A DNA stretch of 64,000 nucleotides from Christensenella sp. UBA7588. Lineage in GTDB: Bacteria; Bacillota; Clostridia; Christensenellales; CAG-917. The stretch's first letter is position 1; every line of letters starts with the position of its first letter. This document shows, one piece after another, positions 8,440 through 17,681 of this stretch. Under the pieces are notes generated by a model that had not been told where the DNA came from, made no database searches, and was given only the letters and a program-made list of their open reading frames with translations. The position numbers and the translations under genes are program-made. The DNA lies in the NCBI GenBank assembly GCA_002478945.1, contig DLKM01000028.1, forward strand, positions 100,017 to 164,016. Reading direction: 5' to 3'.

Positions 8440-9507
8440 ATGTTGAGCGCAATAAATCTGACGAAAAAATTTGGAGATTTGCTCGTCCTCGACGATATAA
8501 CCGAGACGATAAACGAGGGAGAAATAGTCGTTATAGTCGGACCGAGCGGCGGCGGAAAATCAACGTTTTTGCGTTGCCTTAACTGCCTCGAGGACCCGAC
8601 TGCGGGCAAGATAATGTTTGACGGCGTAGACCTTGCCGACCTCAAAGTGGATATAAACGAACAGCGCGAAAAAATGGGTATGGTTTTCCAACAATTCAAC
8701 CTGTTCAACAATATGACGGTAAAGCAAAACATCACTCTCGCACCCGTGCAAATCGGCGTAAAAAATATGCGCAAAACGAAGCTCGAAAACGCGCTCGTAC
8801 CCGTTTACAACGAGTGGTTTAAGTTGTTCGGGAAAAAGCACAACGAGAGAGTTGATAAAAAGGTCGTTTTGCTCGAAAACAAACTTGAAGAACTCAAAAC
8901 GCAACTTGAACCTATCGTTTCTGCGTGGGAGGAGACGAAAGTCATCAAGGACATAAGCGGAAAATCTTATGCCACTTACGATGAAAGACTCACAAAACAA
9001 AAACTCGATTTAACGGAAAAAATCGAGGCGGTCGAGCGCAAAATTTCGCACTCCGTTCACGCTTGCGAAAAGCAGAAAAAACCGCTTGAGTTTTCAAGCG
9101 TAAAAGAGATAAAGCAACGAGCGTCCGAAAACGCAGACAAATTCCTCGAGCGCATCGGACTTTCGAGCAAAGCCGACGTCTACCCCTCAACGCTCAGCGG
9201 CGGACAAAAACAGCGTGTGGCGATTGCTCGCGCGCTTGCGATGAATCCCAAAGTTATGCTTTTCGACGAGCCGACTTCCGCACTCGACCCCGAGATGGTC
9301 GGAGAAGTGCTTGACCTTATAAAGCAAGTGGCAGAGGGCGGTATGACGATGGTTATTGTAACTCACGAAATGGCGTTTGCAAGAGAAATCGGAACGAGGA
9401 TACTGTTTATGGCGGAAGGCAAGATTTTGGAACAGGCTCCGCCCGACGAGTTCTTTACAAATCCGCAATGCCCGAGACTCAAAGAATTTTTGAAAAAAGT
9501 TTTGTAA
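8440..9507 (+). CDS. Amino-acid ABC transporter ATPase with a ~115-residue helical insertion
   Basis: The nucleotide-binding parts are complete: Walker A GPSGGGKS (residues 34-41), Q-loop VFQQFN, signature LSGGQKQR (252-259), Walker B VMLFDEP and the His-loop VTHE. GlnQ-type ATPases have about 240 residues; this one has 355. The excess lies between [12 protein letters not shown] (about 112) and [14 protein letters not shown] (about 228), inside the helical subdomain that contacts the permease, and is rich in E, K and L with heptad-like spacing ([16 protein letters not shown]). The start follows GAGGAGGTG. It ends the three-gene importer operon. The insert's role is unknown. Confidence 0.9.
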   Translation: MLSAINLTKKFGDLLVLDDITETINEGEIVVIVGPSGGGKSTFLRCLNCLEDPTAGKIMFDGVDLADLKVDINEQREKMGMVFQQFNLFNNMTVKQNITLAPVQIGVKNMRKTKLENALVPVYNEWFKLFGKKHNERVDKKVVLLENKLEELKTQLEPIVSAWEETKVIKDISGKSYATYDERLTKQKLDLTEKIEAVERKISHSVHACEKQKKPLEFSSVKEIKQRASENADKFLERIGLSSKADVYPSTLSGGQKQRVAIARALAMNPKVMLFDEPTSALDPEMVGEVLDLIKQVAEGGMTMVIVTHEMAFAREIGTRILFMAEGKILEQAPPDEFFTNPQCPRLKEFLKKVL

Positions 9508-9512
9508 AGAAA

Positions 9513-9548
9513 AACGGCTTTCCGACAAGGGAAAGCCGTTCTTTTTTT
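9513..9548. terminator. Terminator between the ABC operon and the MATE gene
   Basis: AACGGCTTTCC pairs with GGAAAGCCGTT (11 bp, 6-nt loop), with CTTTTTTT on one side and A-tracts on the other, so it can serve both convergent units. Confidence 0.9.
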
Positions 9549-9554
9549 GTATAA

Positions 9555-10883
9555 TCAATACCCGTATTTCTTTTGATTCGTCGCAAGGAATATGATTTCC
9601 AAAACGAGCGACAGAAATTCCGCAACGATTACCGACACCCATATACCCGTAAGTCCGAACGCCATAGGCAGGAGCATAACCGCCGCAATCTGGAATATCA
9701 GCGTACGGGCGAAAGATACGATTGCCGAGATAAGTCCGTTGTTGAGCGCGGTAAAGAATGACGAAGTGAAGATGTTGAAGCCCATAAATATGAACGACAC
9801 CGAGAATATGCGCATACCTAACGTCGTCATATCGAGCAAACTTTTGTCGTAACTTACGAATATGCTCGAAAGCGGACGTGCAAGCGATACGGAAAGAATC
9901 GTCATAACCACGCCTGCCGCGATATTGATAATCGTGCTTTTTCGGAACATATTTTTGAGTTCGTCTTTGTTTTGCGCGCCGTAGTTGTAACTTATTATAG
10001 GCGCGACGCCGATTGCGTAACCCATAAACACCGCCGCGAATATGAAACTTGCGTACATAATTATTCCGTACGCCGATACGCCGTCCTCGCCTGCGAATTT
10101 GAGAAGTTGCATATTGTATATCATACTGACGACGGACGAAGCCACGTTGCTGAGAAGTTCGCTCGAACCGTTGGTAACGGTCTGAAAGAGCATACGCGGA
10201 GCAAACGTCGCTTTGCCGAGTCGCAACAGGCTCTTGTTGGGGCAAACGAAGTATATGATAGGAATGATTGCGCCGAAGAATTGTCCGATTATCGTTGCGT
10301 AAGCCGCGCCCGCAAGCCCGAGTTTTGCGCCGACGACGAACGCCGCGTCCAAAACTATATTCGTAACGCCTGCGATTGCGGTTACGGCAAAGCCGAGTTG
10401 AGGTCTTTCCGCAACGATGAAGAAAGTCTGGAACAGGTTTTGCACCATAAACAACGTTTCCGCGCCTATAAGAATCTGACCGTACAAAGTACAGTAGGGG
10501 AGCATTTCGTCCGTCGCGCCGAGCAACTTCGCTATAGGCTCGACGAAGAACACCACGGCAAGAGATACTGCGACGCCGAGAATTACGGTGGAATACACCA
10601 CGCCCGAGAAAATCTTGTTGGCTTTTCCCTTGTCTCCCTCTCCGAGAGTTTTTGCGACGAGAGCGGAGCCGCCCGCGCCCATCATAAAGCCGAGCGAACC
10701 CAAAATCATAGTCACGGGGAATATGAGATTGAGTGCGGCAAACGCCGTTTTGCCCACGAAATTGGATACGAAAACGCCGTCTACGATGCTGTATATAGAC
10801 GTAAATACCATCATAAGGATAGGCGAAATTACCGCTTTTCCTATCTTTTTGTATGTAAAGTGTTCGTCGAGATGTACTGCCAT
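9555..10883 (-). CDS. MATE family multidrug/Na+ antiporter
   Basis: This 442-residue protein has twelve predicted helices in two related halves. It shows MATE-typical sequences: SIYSIVDGVFVSNFVGKTAFAA near the N-terminus, GFMMGAGGSALVAKTLGEGDK after helix 2, and the matching second half with SYNYGAQNKDELKN. The family exports drugs or metabolites in exchange for Na+ or H+. Its ATG abuts the TAA of an upstream MarR regulator (TAAATG), so the two are cotranscribed and the regulator probably represses both. The substrate is unknown. Confidence 0.93.
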   Translation of the reverse strand: MAVHLDEHFTYKKIGKAVISPILMMVFTSIYSIVDGVFVSNFVGKTAFAALNLIFPVTMILGSLGFMMGAGGSALVAKTLGEGDKGKANKIFSGVVYSTVILGVAVSLAVVFFVEPIAKLLGATDEMLPYCTLYGQILIGAETLFMVQNLFQTFFIVAERPQLGFAVTAIAGVTNIVLDAAFVVGAKLGLAGAAYATIIGQFFGAIIPIIYFVCPNKSLLRLGKATFAPRMLFQTVTNGSSELLSNVASSVVSMIYNMQLLKFAGEDGVSAYGIIMYASFIFAAVFMGYAIGVAPIISYNYGAQNKDELKNMFRKSTIINIAAGVVMTILSVSLARPLSSIFVSYDKSLLDMTTLGMRIFSVSFIFMGFNIFTSSFFTALNNGLISAIVSFARTLIFQIAAVMLLPMAFGLTGIWVSVIVAEFLSLVLEIIFLATNQKKYGY

Positions 10884-11330
10884 TTATGCCTCTGTATGCA
10901 TTGCCGAAAAGTGCTTATCGGCGTGTTTTTTGAATAATACGTTGTATTTGTGCGTAAGCGCGACAAGCGCGTCCGCTTCTTTTTCGTCAAGTTCCTGCCA
11001 AAGTTCGTCCTCTATATCGTCCATAACCGCAACTTTCTGTTTGTATACCTCTTGTCCGAGCGGTGTGAGATGCAAGGATTTGATTTTGTTATTTCCGTCG
11101 ACAGACGTCATTGCGACGTATCCTAAAGAAGCCAGTTTCTTGATTGAAGAATTGATTGTCTGTTTGGGAATATACAGTTTTTTCGCGATGTCCGCTTGCG
11201 TGTTTATGCCGTTTGCGATGCAATAAAGGCTCAAAAATTCGCTTGTGGAAAAACCCGATTTTTCCATTATTTCGTTGTATAGTCCGTCGCTTTCCCAAAA
11301 CAGCGCGCGATATTGTTGTACGCTTGCCAT
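10884..11330 (-). CDS. MarR family transcriptional regulator of the MATE exporter
   Basis: This 148-residue winged-helix protein carries the MarR core (INTQADIAKKLYIPKQTINSSIKKLASLGYV, then the wing SVDGNNKIKSLHLTPLG). I took the ATG at 11330, 5 nt after GAGG; a GTG two codons earlier overlaps the ribosome site. It is the first gene of a two-gene unit with the MATE exporter, the usual arrangement for a ligand-relieved repressor of a drug pump. The roughly 200 nt upstream are shared with the divergent holA. Confidence 0.9.
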   Translation of the reverse strand: MASVQQYRALFWESDGLYNEIMEKSGFSTSEFLSLYCIANGINTQADIAKKLYIPKQTINSSIKKLASLGYVAMTSVDGNNKIKSLHLTPLGQEVYKQKVAVMDDIEDELWQELDEKEADALVALTHKYNVLFKKHADKHFSAMHTEA

Positions 11331-11535
11331 ATACACCTCAAATAGTCCGATTTCGTACCATTTTATTGCTTTGAAATATAAAAGTCAAGCGTTTGAAAAC
11401 AAATAACGATTTGCATGCGGCACAAGTAAAGTATAGAACGCGCTCGATATTAGTTCTTTACAAAACAAAGGTTTGATGTTATCATATAATGTAACTTAAC
11501 ATAGGATATTATGCGCACGCGGCGCAAAGGTAAGA

Positions 11536-12516
11536 ATGAAATACGGCGAATTCAAACAACACATAAAAGCGGTACTGACGGGAGAGGAGTCTCTTGCGGC
11601 GGCGTACGTCGTATGCGGAGACGACGACTATCTCAAGTCAAGCGCAATCAAAGCGTTCGGAACGCTCGTTTCTCCCGAATATGCCGATTTCAATCTGTCC
11701 GTAGTGTCGGGAGACGACGGTATGGCTTCAGCCGTGGACGCGGCGTACACTTTTCCTATGTTCGACGAGCGCAAAGTGGTAATCCTCAATCTCGAAGGAG
11801 TGCCTACGGCTCAAAGCAAAGATTTGTATGAAAAATATCTCGCGTCTCCGTCCGAAACGACCGTTTTTGTGGTGAATTGCGACGACGACGCGGCAAAAAC
11901 CCTCAAAAACAAAAAAGCGCAGATTGTGGACTGTTCTCGTCTCGACGACGCGGAACTCGCAGACGAAATTCAAGAATTAGCCAAGTCCGCGCCTTCGAGG
12001 AAAATCGATAAAGACGCCGTAACGGAACTTGTCGCTCGCACGCAGGGCAATATGTCCCGTATCGTTACGGAAATGATAAAATTGAAAGCCTATTGCGACG
12101 ATACCGTCAGAAAGCAAGACGTAATCGATATGGTAAGTGCCGACATCGATTTTCAGATATACGAACTTGCAAACGCCGTCAGCGAGAAGAATGCGGACAA
12201 AGCACTCGGCGTGCTGGACGTGTTTTTCAAAAACGGCATTAGAGGGGTTACGATAATCAATAGACTTTACGATAAATATCGCAATATGCTGCACGCGGAG
12301 TTGAACAAGAATTTACCCAACGACGAGATTGCCAAACTGCTCGGAATGAAAAGCGGCGCGGTGTACTTTTTGCGCAAGGTTTCGTCGGGGTATACTCAGA
12401 TGCGCCTCAAAAAATGCGTGGACTATCTGCACGGTCTGCAATACGACGTGTTGAGCGGAAAGCGCAACGACGTGAGCGCAATACACGAGGCAATTCTTCA
12501 ACTGCTCGCGTTTTAG
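11536..12516 (+). CDS. holA: DNA polymerase III delta subunit
   Basis: This 326-residue protein opens with a delta-type strand and loop (AAYVVCGDDDYLKSSAI) and a conserved VTELVARTQGNMSRIVTEMIKLKAYC block in domain II. It ends with the family's helical clamp-loader collar (IAKLLGMKSGAVYFLRKVSSGYT). Delta opens the beta clamp during loading. An AAGGTAAG site precedes the start, and a TATAAT box lies near 11485-11490. It leads a run of four same-strand genes with short gaps (7, 45 and -4 nt), which may be one operon. Confidence 0.88.
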   Translation: MKYGEFKQHIKAVLTGEESLAAAYVVCGDDDYLKSSAIKAFGTLVSPEYADFNLSVVSGDDGMASAVDAAYTFPMFDERKVVILNLEGVPTAQSKDLYEKYLASPSETTVFVVNCDDDAAKTLKNKKAQIVDCSRLDDAELADEIQELAKSAPSRKIDKDAVTELVARTQGNMSRIVTEMIKLKAYCDDTVRKQDVIDMVSADIDFQIYELANAVSEKNADKALGVLDVFFKNGIRGVTIINRLYDKYRNMLHAELNKNLPNDEIAKLLGMKSGAVYFLRKVSSGYTQMRLKKCVDYLHGLQYDVLSGKRNDVSAIHEAILQLLAF

Positions 12517-12523
12517 GAGACTT

Positions 12524-13411
12524 ATGCAAAACAAACTTGACAGAAAATTTTATGTGTGGATTTGGCTCGGTCTGATTTTCGCAACGTACGTCAGGAACGT
12601 TTATTCGATTTATTCGGATATATCCGCGCTTGCCGCCACGGCAACGAGATTGGAAGTCGTGACAAATATATTTGTGATGATATTCAGTTACGGTCCGATT
12701 CCTGCGGCAATAACGTTTTTGTTTACGCTGATTCTGTATTACATTTTGATAAGGCGTCATTCGGCGTATCTGACTCGCAACGATTTTTGCTATATCATTA
12801 TGGCTGCCGTTGCCGCGGAGAGAATCGTGGCAGGCATTATAGACGGTTTTTCGATACTGTCGTTCCCGATGCACGTCGTTACGTCCACGGTGCTTGACGT
12901 ACTGCTTCTGCCCGGCGTTATGCTCGGAACGTTCTTCTTTATGTCGAAAATCTACAAGTTCAACGTGGTGGAAAAGAGCAACTGTTTCACGGTGTTGTCT
13001 GTGGCGTTTATGTTGGTTCTCGGGCTTTCGGTTTTCAGTAACAACTTTATTATCGTGGCTCTCGGCGCCAACAGCGAAGTGTCAAACGGTTTGGTGGAGT
13101 ACTTGCGTCAGATGGGATATGAAGCAAGTTCGCTCACTTCGGCGGTGCAGGTATATGCGAGCATGAGCGCAATAGTTATCTATATCGCATATCTTATTGC
13201 GGATATAACGCTTGCCTCGATTATGAAAAAGAACGCGCGAGAGTATCAAAACGACGACACGAGAGAGGCGTTTAGCGCAAGGTACAGTCAAAATTCGTAC
13301 GAAGCGCCTCACGCGGTAAACGACGCTCCCGATTCCGCTTTCGACGATTTTGAGGAAAAGCACACTCACAAAAAAGACGACGAACACGTTTTTGACGAGT
13401 TTGACATCTGA
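12524..13411 (+). CDS. Six-helix integral membrane protein of unknown function
   Basis: The 295-residue product has about six hydrophobic helices (near residues 7-27, 45-75, 85-105, 110-140, 150-180 and 200-225). It ends in a long hydrophilic tail of about 60 residues that is rich in D, E and H (EEKHTHKKDDEHVFDEF). I recognise no family. It follows holA by 7 nt with an AGGAG site and precedes the diadenylate cyclase gene by 45 nt, so a role near c-di-AMP signalling or the envelope is possible by context only. Confidence 0.75.
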   Translation: MQNKLDRKFYVWIWLGLIFATYVRNVYSIYSDISALAATATRLEVVTNIFVMIFSYGPIPAAITFLFTLILYYILIRRHSAYLTRNDFCYIIMAAVAAERIVAGIIDGFSILSFPMHVVTSTVLDVLLLPGVMLGTFFFMSKIYKFNVVEKSNCFTVLSVAFMLVLGLSVFSNNFIIVALGANSEVSNGLVEYLRQMGYEASSLTSAVQVYASMSAIVIYIAYLIADITLASIMKKNAREYQNDDTREAFSARYSQNSYEAPHAVNDAPDSAFDDFEEKHTHKKDDEHVFDEFDI

Positions 13412-13456
13412 TACAAAAGACAATAACGGGGCGCATTGCCCCTTAGAGAGGAAAAT

Positions 13457-14320
13457 ATGAAATTCGATTTTGCCAAATACGCAAACGGTGTGGATTTGTA
13501 TTTCATCATCGATATGGTGGTGTTGATAACCGTATTTGCCGTAATGCTTGGATTTTTCATCTACAAGCGCAATATGAAAGTGTTTTTCCTGCTCCTGTTG
13601 GGCGGAATACTCGACGTTTTGGTCAACATTTTGTCCGAACTTTTGGGCGGAACGCTTGCCATTGCGAAATATGTGATGCATTTCGTGGTCGTTTTCGATA
13701 TAGTAGCCGCTTGCGTGGTGTATCAGAACGATTTGAAAAACCTGTTCCAGAAAGTATCCACGGCAAAAGGCTTCGAGACGCACAACAGCGACGACGAACT
13801 CCGTGACGCAACCGCAGAGATTCTTACGGCGTGTCAGGATATGGCAAAGAACGACGTCGGAGCGATTATCATTATCGATACCGCAGGGGATATTCACGAC
13901 AACATTCTCGACACGGGTACGCGCCTCAACGCAACGCTTTCCGCTCCGCTTTTCGAGAGTATATTCAATACCAAAGCACCTTTGCACGACGGCGCGGTTA
14001 TCGTGCGCGGCAACAAGATTATCGCGGCAGGTTGCTTCCTCACGCTTACGCAACGCAACGTAAACAAAGAGATGGGCACTCGACATCGCGCGGCAATCGG
14101 CATAACCGAGGACACGGACGTTCTTTCTATCGTAGTCAGCGAGGAGACGGGCATTATTTCCGTCGTCAAGCACGGCGAAATCAAACGCTATATGACTATG
14201 GATAAGCTCAAAGACGAAATCGAAGAAGCATACGGCATTTCTCCCACGGCAATCGCACTTCGCGAAGCGCACGCAAATCGTCGTATCGTCAAAAGAAGCA
14301 GAAACGGCAGGTTCAAATGA
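13457..14320 (+). CDS. cdaA: Membrane diadenylate cyclase CdaA (c-di-AMP synthase)
   Basis: This 287-residue protein has three N-terminal helices (about residues 14-36, 41-63 and 67-89) and a DisA_N catalytic domain. The family's DGA motif is in LHDGAVIV (178-180) and RHR in TRHRAAIG (209-211). It condenses two ATP to c-di-AMP, which controls potassium uptake and wall homeostasis in Bacillota. The start at 13457 follows GAGAGGAAAAT. The usual partner cdaR (YbbR domains) and glmM are absent; instead the gene overlaps a DUF1015 gene by ATGA. TrkA/TrkH, a typical c-di-AMP-responsive system, lies elsewhere in the window. Confidence 0.93.
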   Translation: MKFDFAKYANGVDLYFIIDMVVLITVFAVMLGFFIYKRNMKVFFLLLLGGILDVLVNILSELLGGTLAIAKYVMHFVVVFDIVAACVVYQNDLKNLFQKVSTAKGFETHNSDDELRDATAEILTACQDMAKNDVGAIIIIDTAGDIHDNILDTGTRLNATLSAPLFESIFNTKAPLHDGAVIVRGNKIIAAGCFLTLTQRNVNKEMGTRHRAAIGITEDTDVLSIVVSEETGIISVVKHGEIKRYMTMDKLKDEIEEAYGISPTAIALREAHANRRIVKRSRNGRFK

Positions 14321-15537
14321 AAACGATAAAATCAACGGACATTCTTATCCCGTCTGGGTGCGACCACAAAAAATGGTCGGTCGTCGCTTGCGACCAGTTT
14401 ACTTCGGAGCGTAAGTATTGGCAAGACCTTGCGAATTTCGTAGGAGACGCGCCGAGTACGCTCAAACTCGTTTTTCCCGAAGTTTACCTCGAGGACGACG
14501 ACAAACAAGAACGCATAGACGCAATCAACCGCACTATGCAGGACTACATAGACGGCGGATTTTTCAAAACGCTCAAAGACAGTTTCGTGCTTGTAAAAAG
14601 GACGACGGCAAGCGGCGTGTCGAGGCTCGGAGTCGTTTTGGCTGTGGACCTCGAAGATTATTGCTTTACGCATCCGTCGACGGCGGCGATTAAGTCCACC
14701 GAAGGAGTCGTTCTCGACCGCATACCGCCTCGCCTCAAGATAAGAGAAAACGCACCCGTCGAATTGCCGCATATTATGCTCCTTATCGACGACAGAAAAA
14801 AGAGCGTGATTGAAAAACTTTGGGCGGAGCGTGACGAAAACGAAAAACTTTACGATTTCGATTTGAATATGGGCGGCGGACATCTGCTCGGCTACAGAGT
14901 GGACGCAAAGAAAGTTATCAACGTTTTCGATTGCTACGAACGCTCGGTGCAGAATCTTTACGGAAACGAAAAGAACGAGTTTATCTTTGCCGTTGGCGAC
15001 GGCAACCATTCTCTTGCCACGGCGCAAGCGCATTGGAACAAGGTCAAAGAAGGCTTGGACGATACGCAAAAGGCAACGCATCCCGCAAGATTCGCGCTTT
15101 GCGAGGTGGAAAATTTGCACGACGACGGAATCGTTTTCGAGCCTATTCATCGCTTCGTTTTCGGCGCAGGCAAAGACTTTGAAGATTTTATGAAGTCAAA
15201 ACTTTGCGGAGATGAGCGTGTGGGTGCGTTCGGAAGTTCGGGAGAGTTCACTCTTTGCGTAGACTCAAACGGCGCAAAGGCAATAAAGGACATTCAAACG
15301 GCAATAGACGAGTATCTCGGCTCGCACGAAAGTTGCTCGGTGGATTATATCCACGGTATCGAACATTTGCGTGCCGTGGCGGCGGAAAACGAGGGCGTGG
15401 CTATCGTTATGCCGAAGATAAAGAAAGAGGAACTTTTCGGTTACGTCCTGAAAAACGGAACTCTTTGCAGAAAGGCGTTTTCTATGGGAGAGGCCGAAGA
15501 AAAGAGATATTATTTCGAAGCCAAAAAAATCAAATAG
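14317..15537 (+). CDS. DUF1015 family protein
   Basis: This 406-residue soluble protein matches the DUF1015 (HTH-domain-less, SerB-associated) family: an N-terminal DILIPSGCDHKKWSVVACDQFTS-like start, the central HIMLLIDDRKKSVIEKL block, and the conserved FAVGDGNHSLATAQAHW motif near residue 225. The family often sits by serine biosynthesis genes, but its reaction is not established. It overlaps cdaA by 4 nt (ATGA) and is probably translationally coupled to it. No terminator separates it from the following aspartate kinase. Confidence 0.85.
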   Translation: MKTIKSTDILIPSGCDHKKWSVVACDQFTSERKYWQDLANFVGDAPSTLKLVFPEVYLEDDDKQERIDAINRTMQDYIDGGFFKTLKDSFVLVKRTTASGVSRLGVVLAVDLEDYCFTHPSTAAIKSTEGVVLDRIPPRLKIRENAPVELPHIMLLIDDRKKSVIEKLWAERDENEKLYDFDLNMGGGHLLGYRVDAKKVINVFDCYERSVQNLYGNEKNEFIFAVGDGNHSLATAQAHWNKVKEGLDDTQKATHPARFALCEVENLHDDGIVFEPIHRFVFGAGKDFEDFMKSKLCGDERVGAFGSSGEFTLCVDSNGAKAIKDIQTAIDEYLGSHESCSVDYIHGIEHLRAVAAENEGVAIVMPKIKKEELFGYVLKNGTLCRKAFSMGEAEEKRYYFEAKKIK

Positions 15538-15612
15538 CGACAAACTAAAATTATTATAGACAAAGGTCATACGACACCGCCGATGCGGAATATACTTTTA
15601 CCGGAGAAAGGT

Positions 15613-16920
15613 ATGAAAGTATGTAAATTCGGCGGAACGTCAATGGCAAACGGCGCCACCGTATCGCAAGTTATCAAGATTATAGACAGTGATGCGGACA
15701 GGCGCTTTATCGTTGTCTCCGCACCCGGGAAACGCAACGTAACCGACGTCAAAATTACCGACGCGCTATATGCGTGTTACGACGAGAAAAAGAGAAACGG
15801 CAACTGTTCAAAGTCATTCGAAGTCGTGAAAAAACGCTTTTCCGATATGGTCAAAAGCCTCGATATAGATTTTGACGTTTTTCCCGCGCTCGACGATATA
15901 AAAGACAGAATCGAGCGTAGCGAAACGAGCGATTACGCCGCTTCGAGAGGGGAGTATCTGTGCGCGCGATTACTTGCCGCAAAACTCGGATTCGAGTTTG
16001 TGGACGCCGCCGACGTGATAAAATTCGACGACGAGGGAAGATTGCTTACCTCGTATTCGCTCGGACTTATAAAAAAGAGGCTCGACGGCGTAAAGTATGC
16101 GGTCATTCCGGGCTTTTACGGCTCGGATTGCAAAGATAACATCAAAACTTTTTCGAGAGGCGGCTCGGATATAACGGGCGCGCTCGTCGCAAGAGCGGTG
16201 TGCGCCGACGTTTACGAAAACTGGACGGACGTGGACGGTTTTTTGCGTGCAGACCCTCGCATAGTGGAAAATCCTGCCTTAATCGATTGCTTGAGTTACA
16301 GAGAATTGAGAGAACTTTCGTATATGGGGGCGGAAGTGTTGCATCCCGAATCTATTTTCCCCGTGCGAAGCGCAGGCATTCCGATAAACGTCAAAAATAC
16401 GTTCAATCCCTCTTGCGAGGGAACTATGATAGTTGCAGAAAAAAGCCTGCCCAAAGGAGATTGCGTAGTAACGGGTATTGCGGGCAAAAAGGGCTTTACA
16501 ATCGTAAATATCGAAAAAGATATGATGAATTCCGAGATAGGTTTCGGCAGAAAGGCATTGTCCGTTCTCGAGGCAGAGGGGATACCGTTCGAGCATATTC
16601 CGTCGGGAATAGACACTCTGTCCGTTGTTGTGAGAGACGAGTATATCGCAGGCAAAATGCAAAAAGTGCTTGCAAGCCTGCAGAAACTGCTCAACGCCGA
16701 CAATATAGAGATACACAGCGGTCTTGCTCTCATCGCAACCGTCGGACACAATATGGCGTCGCGCCGCGGCACCGCCGCAACTCTTTTCAAAGCCCTCTCC
16801 GACAGCAACGTCAACGTCCGAATGATAGACCAAGGTTCTTCCGAACTGAATATAATCGTTGCGGTGGACGCAACGGATTACGAGAAGGCTATCAACGCCA
16901 TATACAACTCGTTTGTATAA
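15613..16920 (+). CDS. lysC: Aspartate kinase
   Basis: This 435-residue protein has the aspartokinase kinase domain (KFGGTSMANG at the start, RGGSDITGALVARA, ENWTDVDGFLRADPR) and two C-terminal ACT repeats (VVTGIAGKKGFTIVNIEKDM and ALIATVGHNMASRRGTAATL). It phosphorylates aspartate in the first step towards lysine, threonine and methionine. The start at 15613 follows GGAGAAAGG; an in-frame ATG 30 nt upstream has no site. The ACT domains imply feedback control. No lysine riboswitch fits in the 75-nt gap upstream. The stop codon lies inside the left arm of an inverted-repeat element. Confidence 0.95.
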   Translation: MKVCKFGGTSMANGATVSQVIKIIDSDADRRFIVVSAPGKRNVTDVKITDALYACYDEKKRNGNCSKSFEVVKKRFSDMVKSLDIDFDVFPALDDIKDRIERSETSDYAASRGEYLCARLLAAKLGFEFVDAADVIKFDDEGRLLTSYSLGLIKKRLDGVKYAVIPGFYGSDCKDNIKTFSRGGSDITGALVARAVCADVYENWTDVDGFLRADPRIVENPALIDCLSYRELRELSYMGAEVLHPESIFPVRSAGIPINVKNTFNPSCEGTMIVAEKSLPKGDCVVTGIAGKKGFTIVNIEKDMMNSEIGFGRKALSVLEAEGIPFEHIPSGIDTLSVVVRDEYIAGKMQKVLASLQKLLNADNIEIHSGLALIATVGHNMASRRGTAATLFKALSDSNVNVRMIDQGSSELNIIVAVDATDYEKAINAIYNSFV

Positions 16921-17042
16921 ACGCGTCAAATAGCGCCTGACTTTGGCAGCGCGCATCCGCTACAAAATCACGTACGCCTTGTACGTTGGGTTTTGTCTCG
17001 GACGCGCGCTTTCGCGTTATCCATCTATTTGACGCGTTTATA
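16916..17042 (+). repeat. Hairpin element H1 with 18-bp inverted arms, at the lysC stop
   Basis: TATAAACGCGTCAAATAG (16916-16933) is repeated as its exact reverse complement at 17025-17042. The left arm contains the lysC TAA. Between the arms is a second long hairpin: GCGCGCATCCG / CGGACGCGCGC, then conserved CTACAAAATC opposite GGGTTTTGTCT, then ACGTAC / GTACGT. The same architecture with changed but still paired stems recurs at 41595 and 58924. There is no T-tract, so it is not an ordinary terminator. Confidence 0.85.
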
Positions 17043-17110
17043 ATATAGGGGTGGGGTGTTGAGCGAATAACTGTGTTAGAGCGCATTAAGTGCGTTTTTA
17101 ACAGAGTGTA

Positions 17111-17389
17111 TCGTAGCTCCTCTAAATACAATAACCCCCTCTTTCCGGACACGCCGGTATTTCTCCCGCCACTCGTATAGGGACATTCCTCTACAATGGA
17201 AAACATCGCTCGCGGGGGAGACAACGGCACTCACATAGATAGGGATATTTCTCTCATTATGCCACCGTCCTTTGTGTGACTGCTACGCAACAACACGTCA
17301 CAGTCGGACGGTACTAATCGTCGAGTTCGGCGCTCAAAGGCTCGCCGCCTTGCGGCTCGAATCCCGTCTTCGAAATCATACATACCGTG
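17111..17389 (-). repeat. Long structured repeat, copy A
   Basis: Read on the minus strand, this copy starts at GGTATGTATG and contains GCCGCAAGGCGGC, GACGATTAGTAC, GTGGCATAATGAGAGAAA and the invariant 3' block with ACCGGCGTGTCCGGA, AGAGGGGGTTATT and TTTAGAGGAGCTACGA. It matches copies at 41756 and 62761. Internal stems CCGTCC/GGACGG, TGTGAC/GTCACA and CCCGC/GCGGG are preserved as pairs with other sequences in the other copies. Candidate structured RNA or non-autonomous element; no transposase or protein is encoded. Confidence 0.8.
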
Positions 17390-17681
17390 TATAGGTTACG
17401 CTTCGAATGGACACATTCCGCGTATAAGCACGCAATAAGCGATTTGTTGATAAGTGTGCCTTGAACGAGAGCGGAACAAGCGGTAAAACAAAACAACCCT
17501 TAAAATTTTCTTAAACATTTGCTAAATATTTTTATTGATAAAAATTTACTTTTATTTTGTCGCAGAATATTGTATAATAACGGCAATGGATATTAAATAT
17601 CCTTAATACGGTAAAATAATTCGTATCTCGTCAATCGGCGCGGTGCGAAATAAAGATTTTTTATAAGGAGAGATGATATTT
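17390..17681 (+). promoter_or_regulatory. pckA upstream region
   Basis: This AT-rich stretch holds TATAAT at 17573-17578, a small dyad (GGATATTAAATATCC) in the presumed 5' leader and an AAGGAGAG ribosome site. No clear -35 at 17-nt spacing is visible. No other gene is supported here. Confidence 0.5.

Noticed and set aside
15540..15612. Lysine riboswitch upstream of aspartate kinase
   Set aside because: The gap is only about 75 nt, too short for the aptamer, and no core motifs are present.
16916..17042. H elements as integron attC sites or ordinary terminators
   Set aside because: No GTTRRRY/RYYYAAC core sites and no integrase are present, and there is no U-tract after the arms.
17314..17496. 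A 60-codon frame on the minus strand and similar frames in the other long-repeat copies
   Set aside because: They arise from the conserved repeat blocks read in one frame, are broken or differ between copies, and have no ribosome site. The conservation is better explained by structure.
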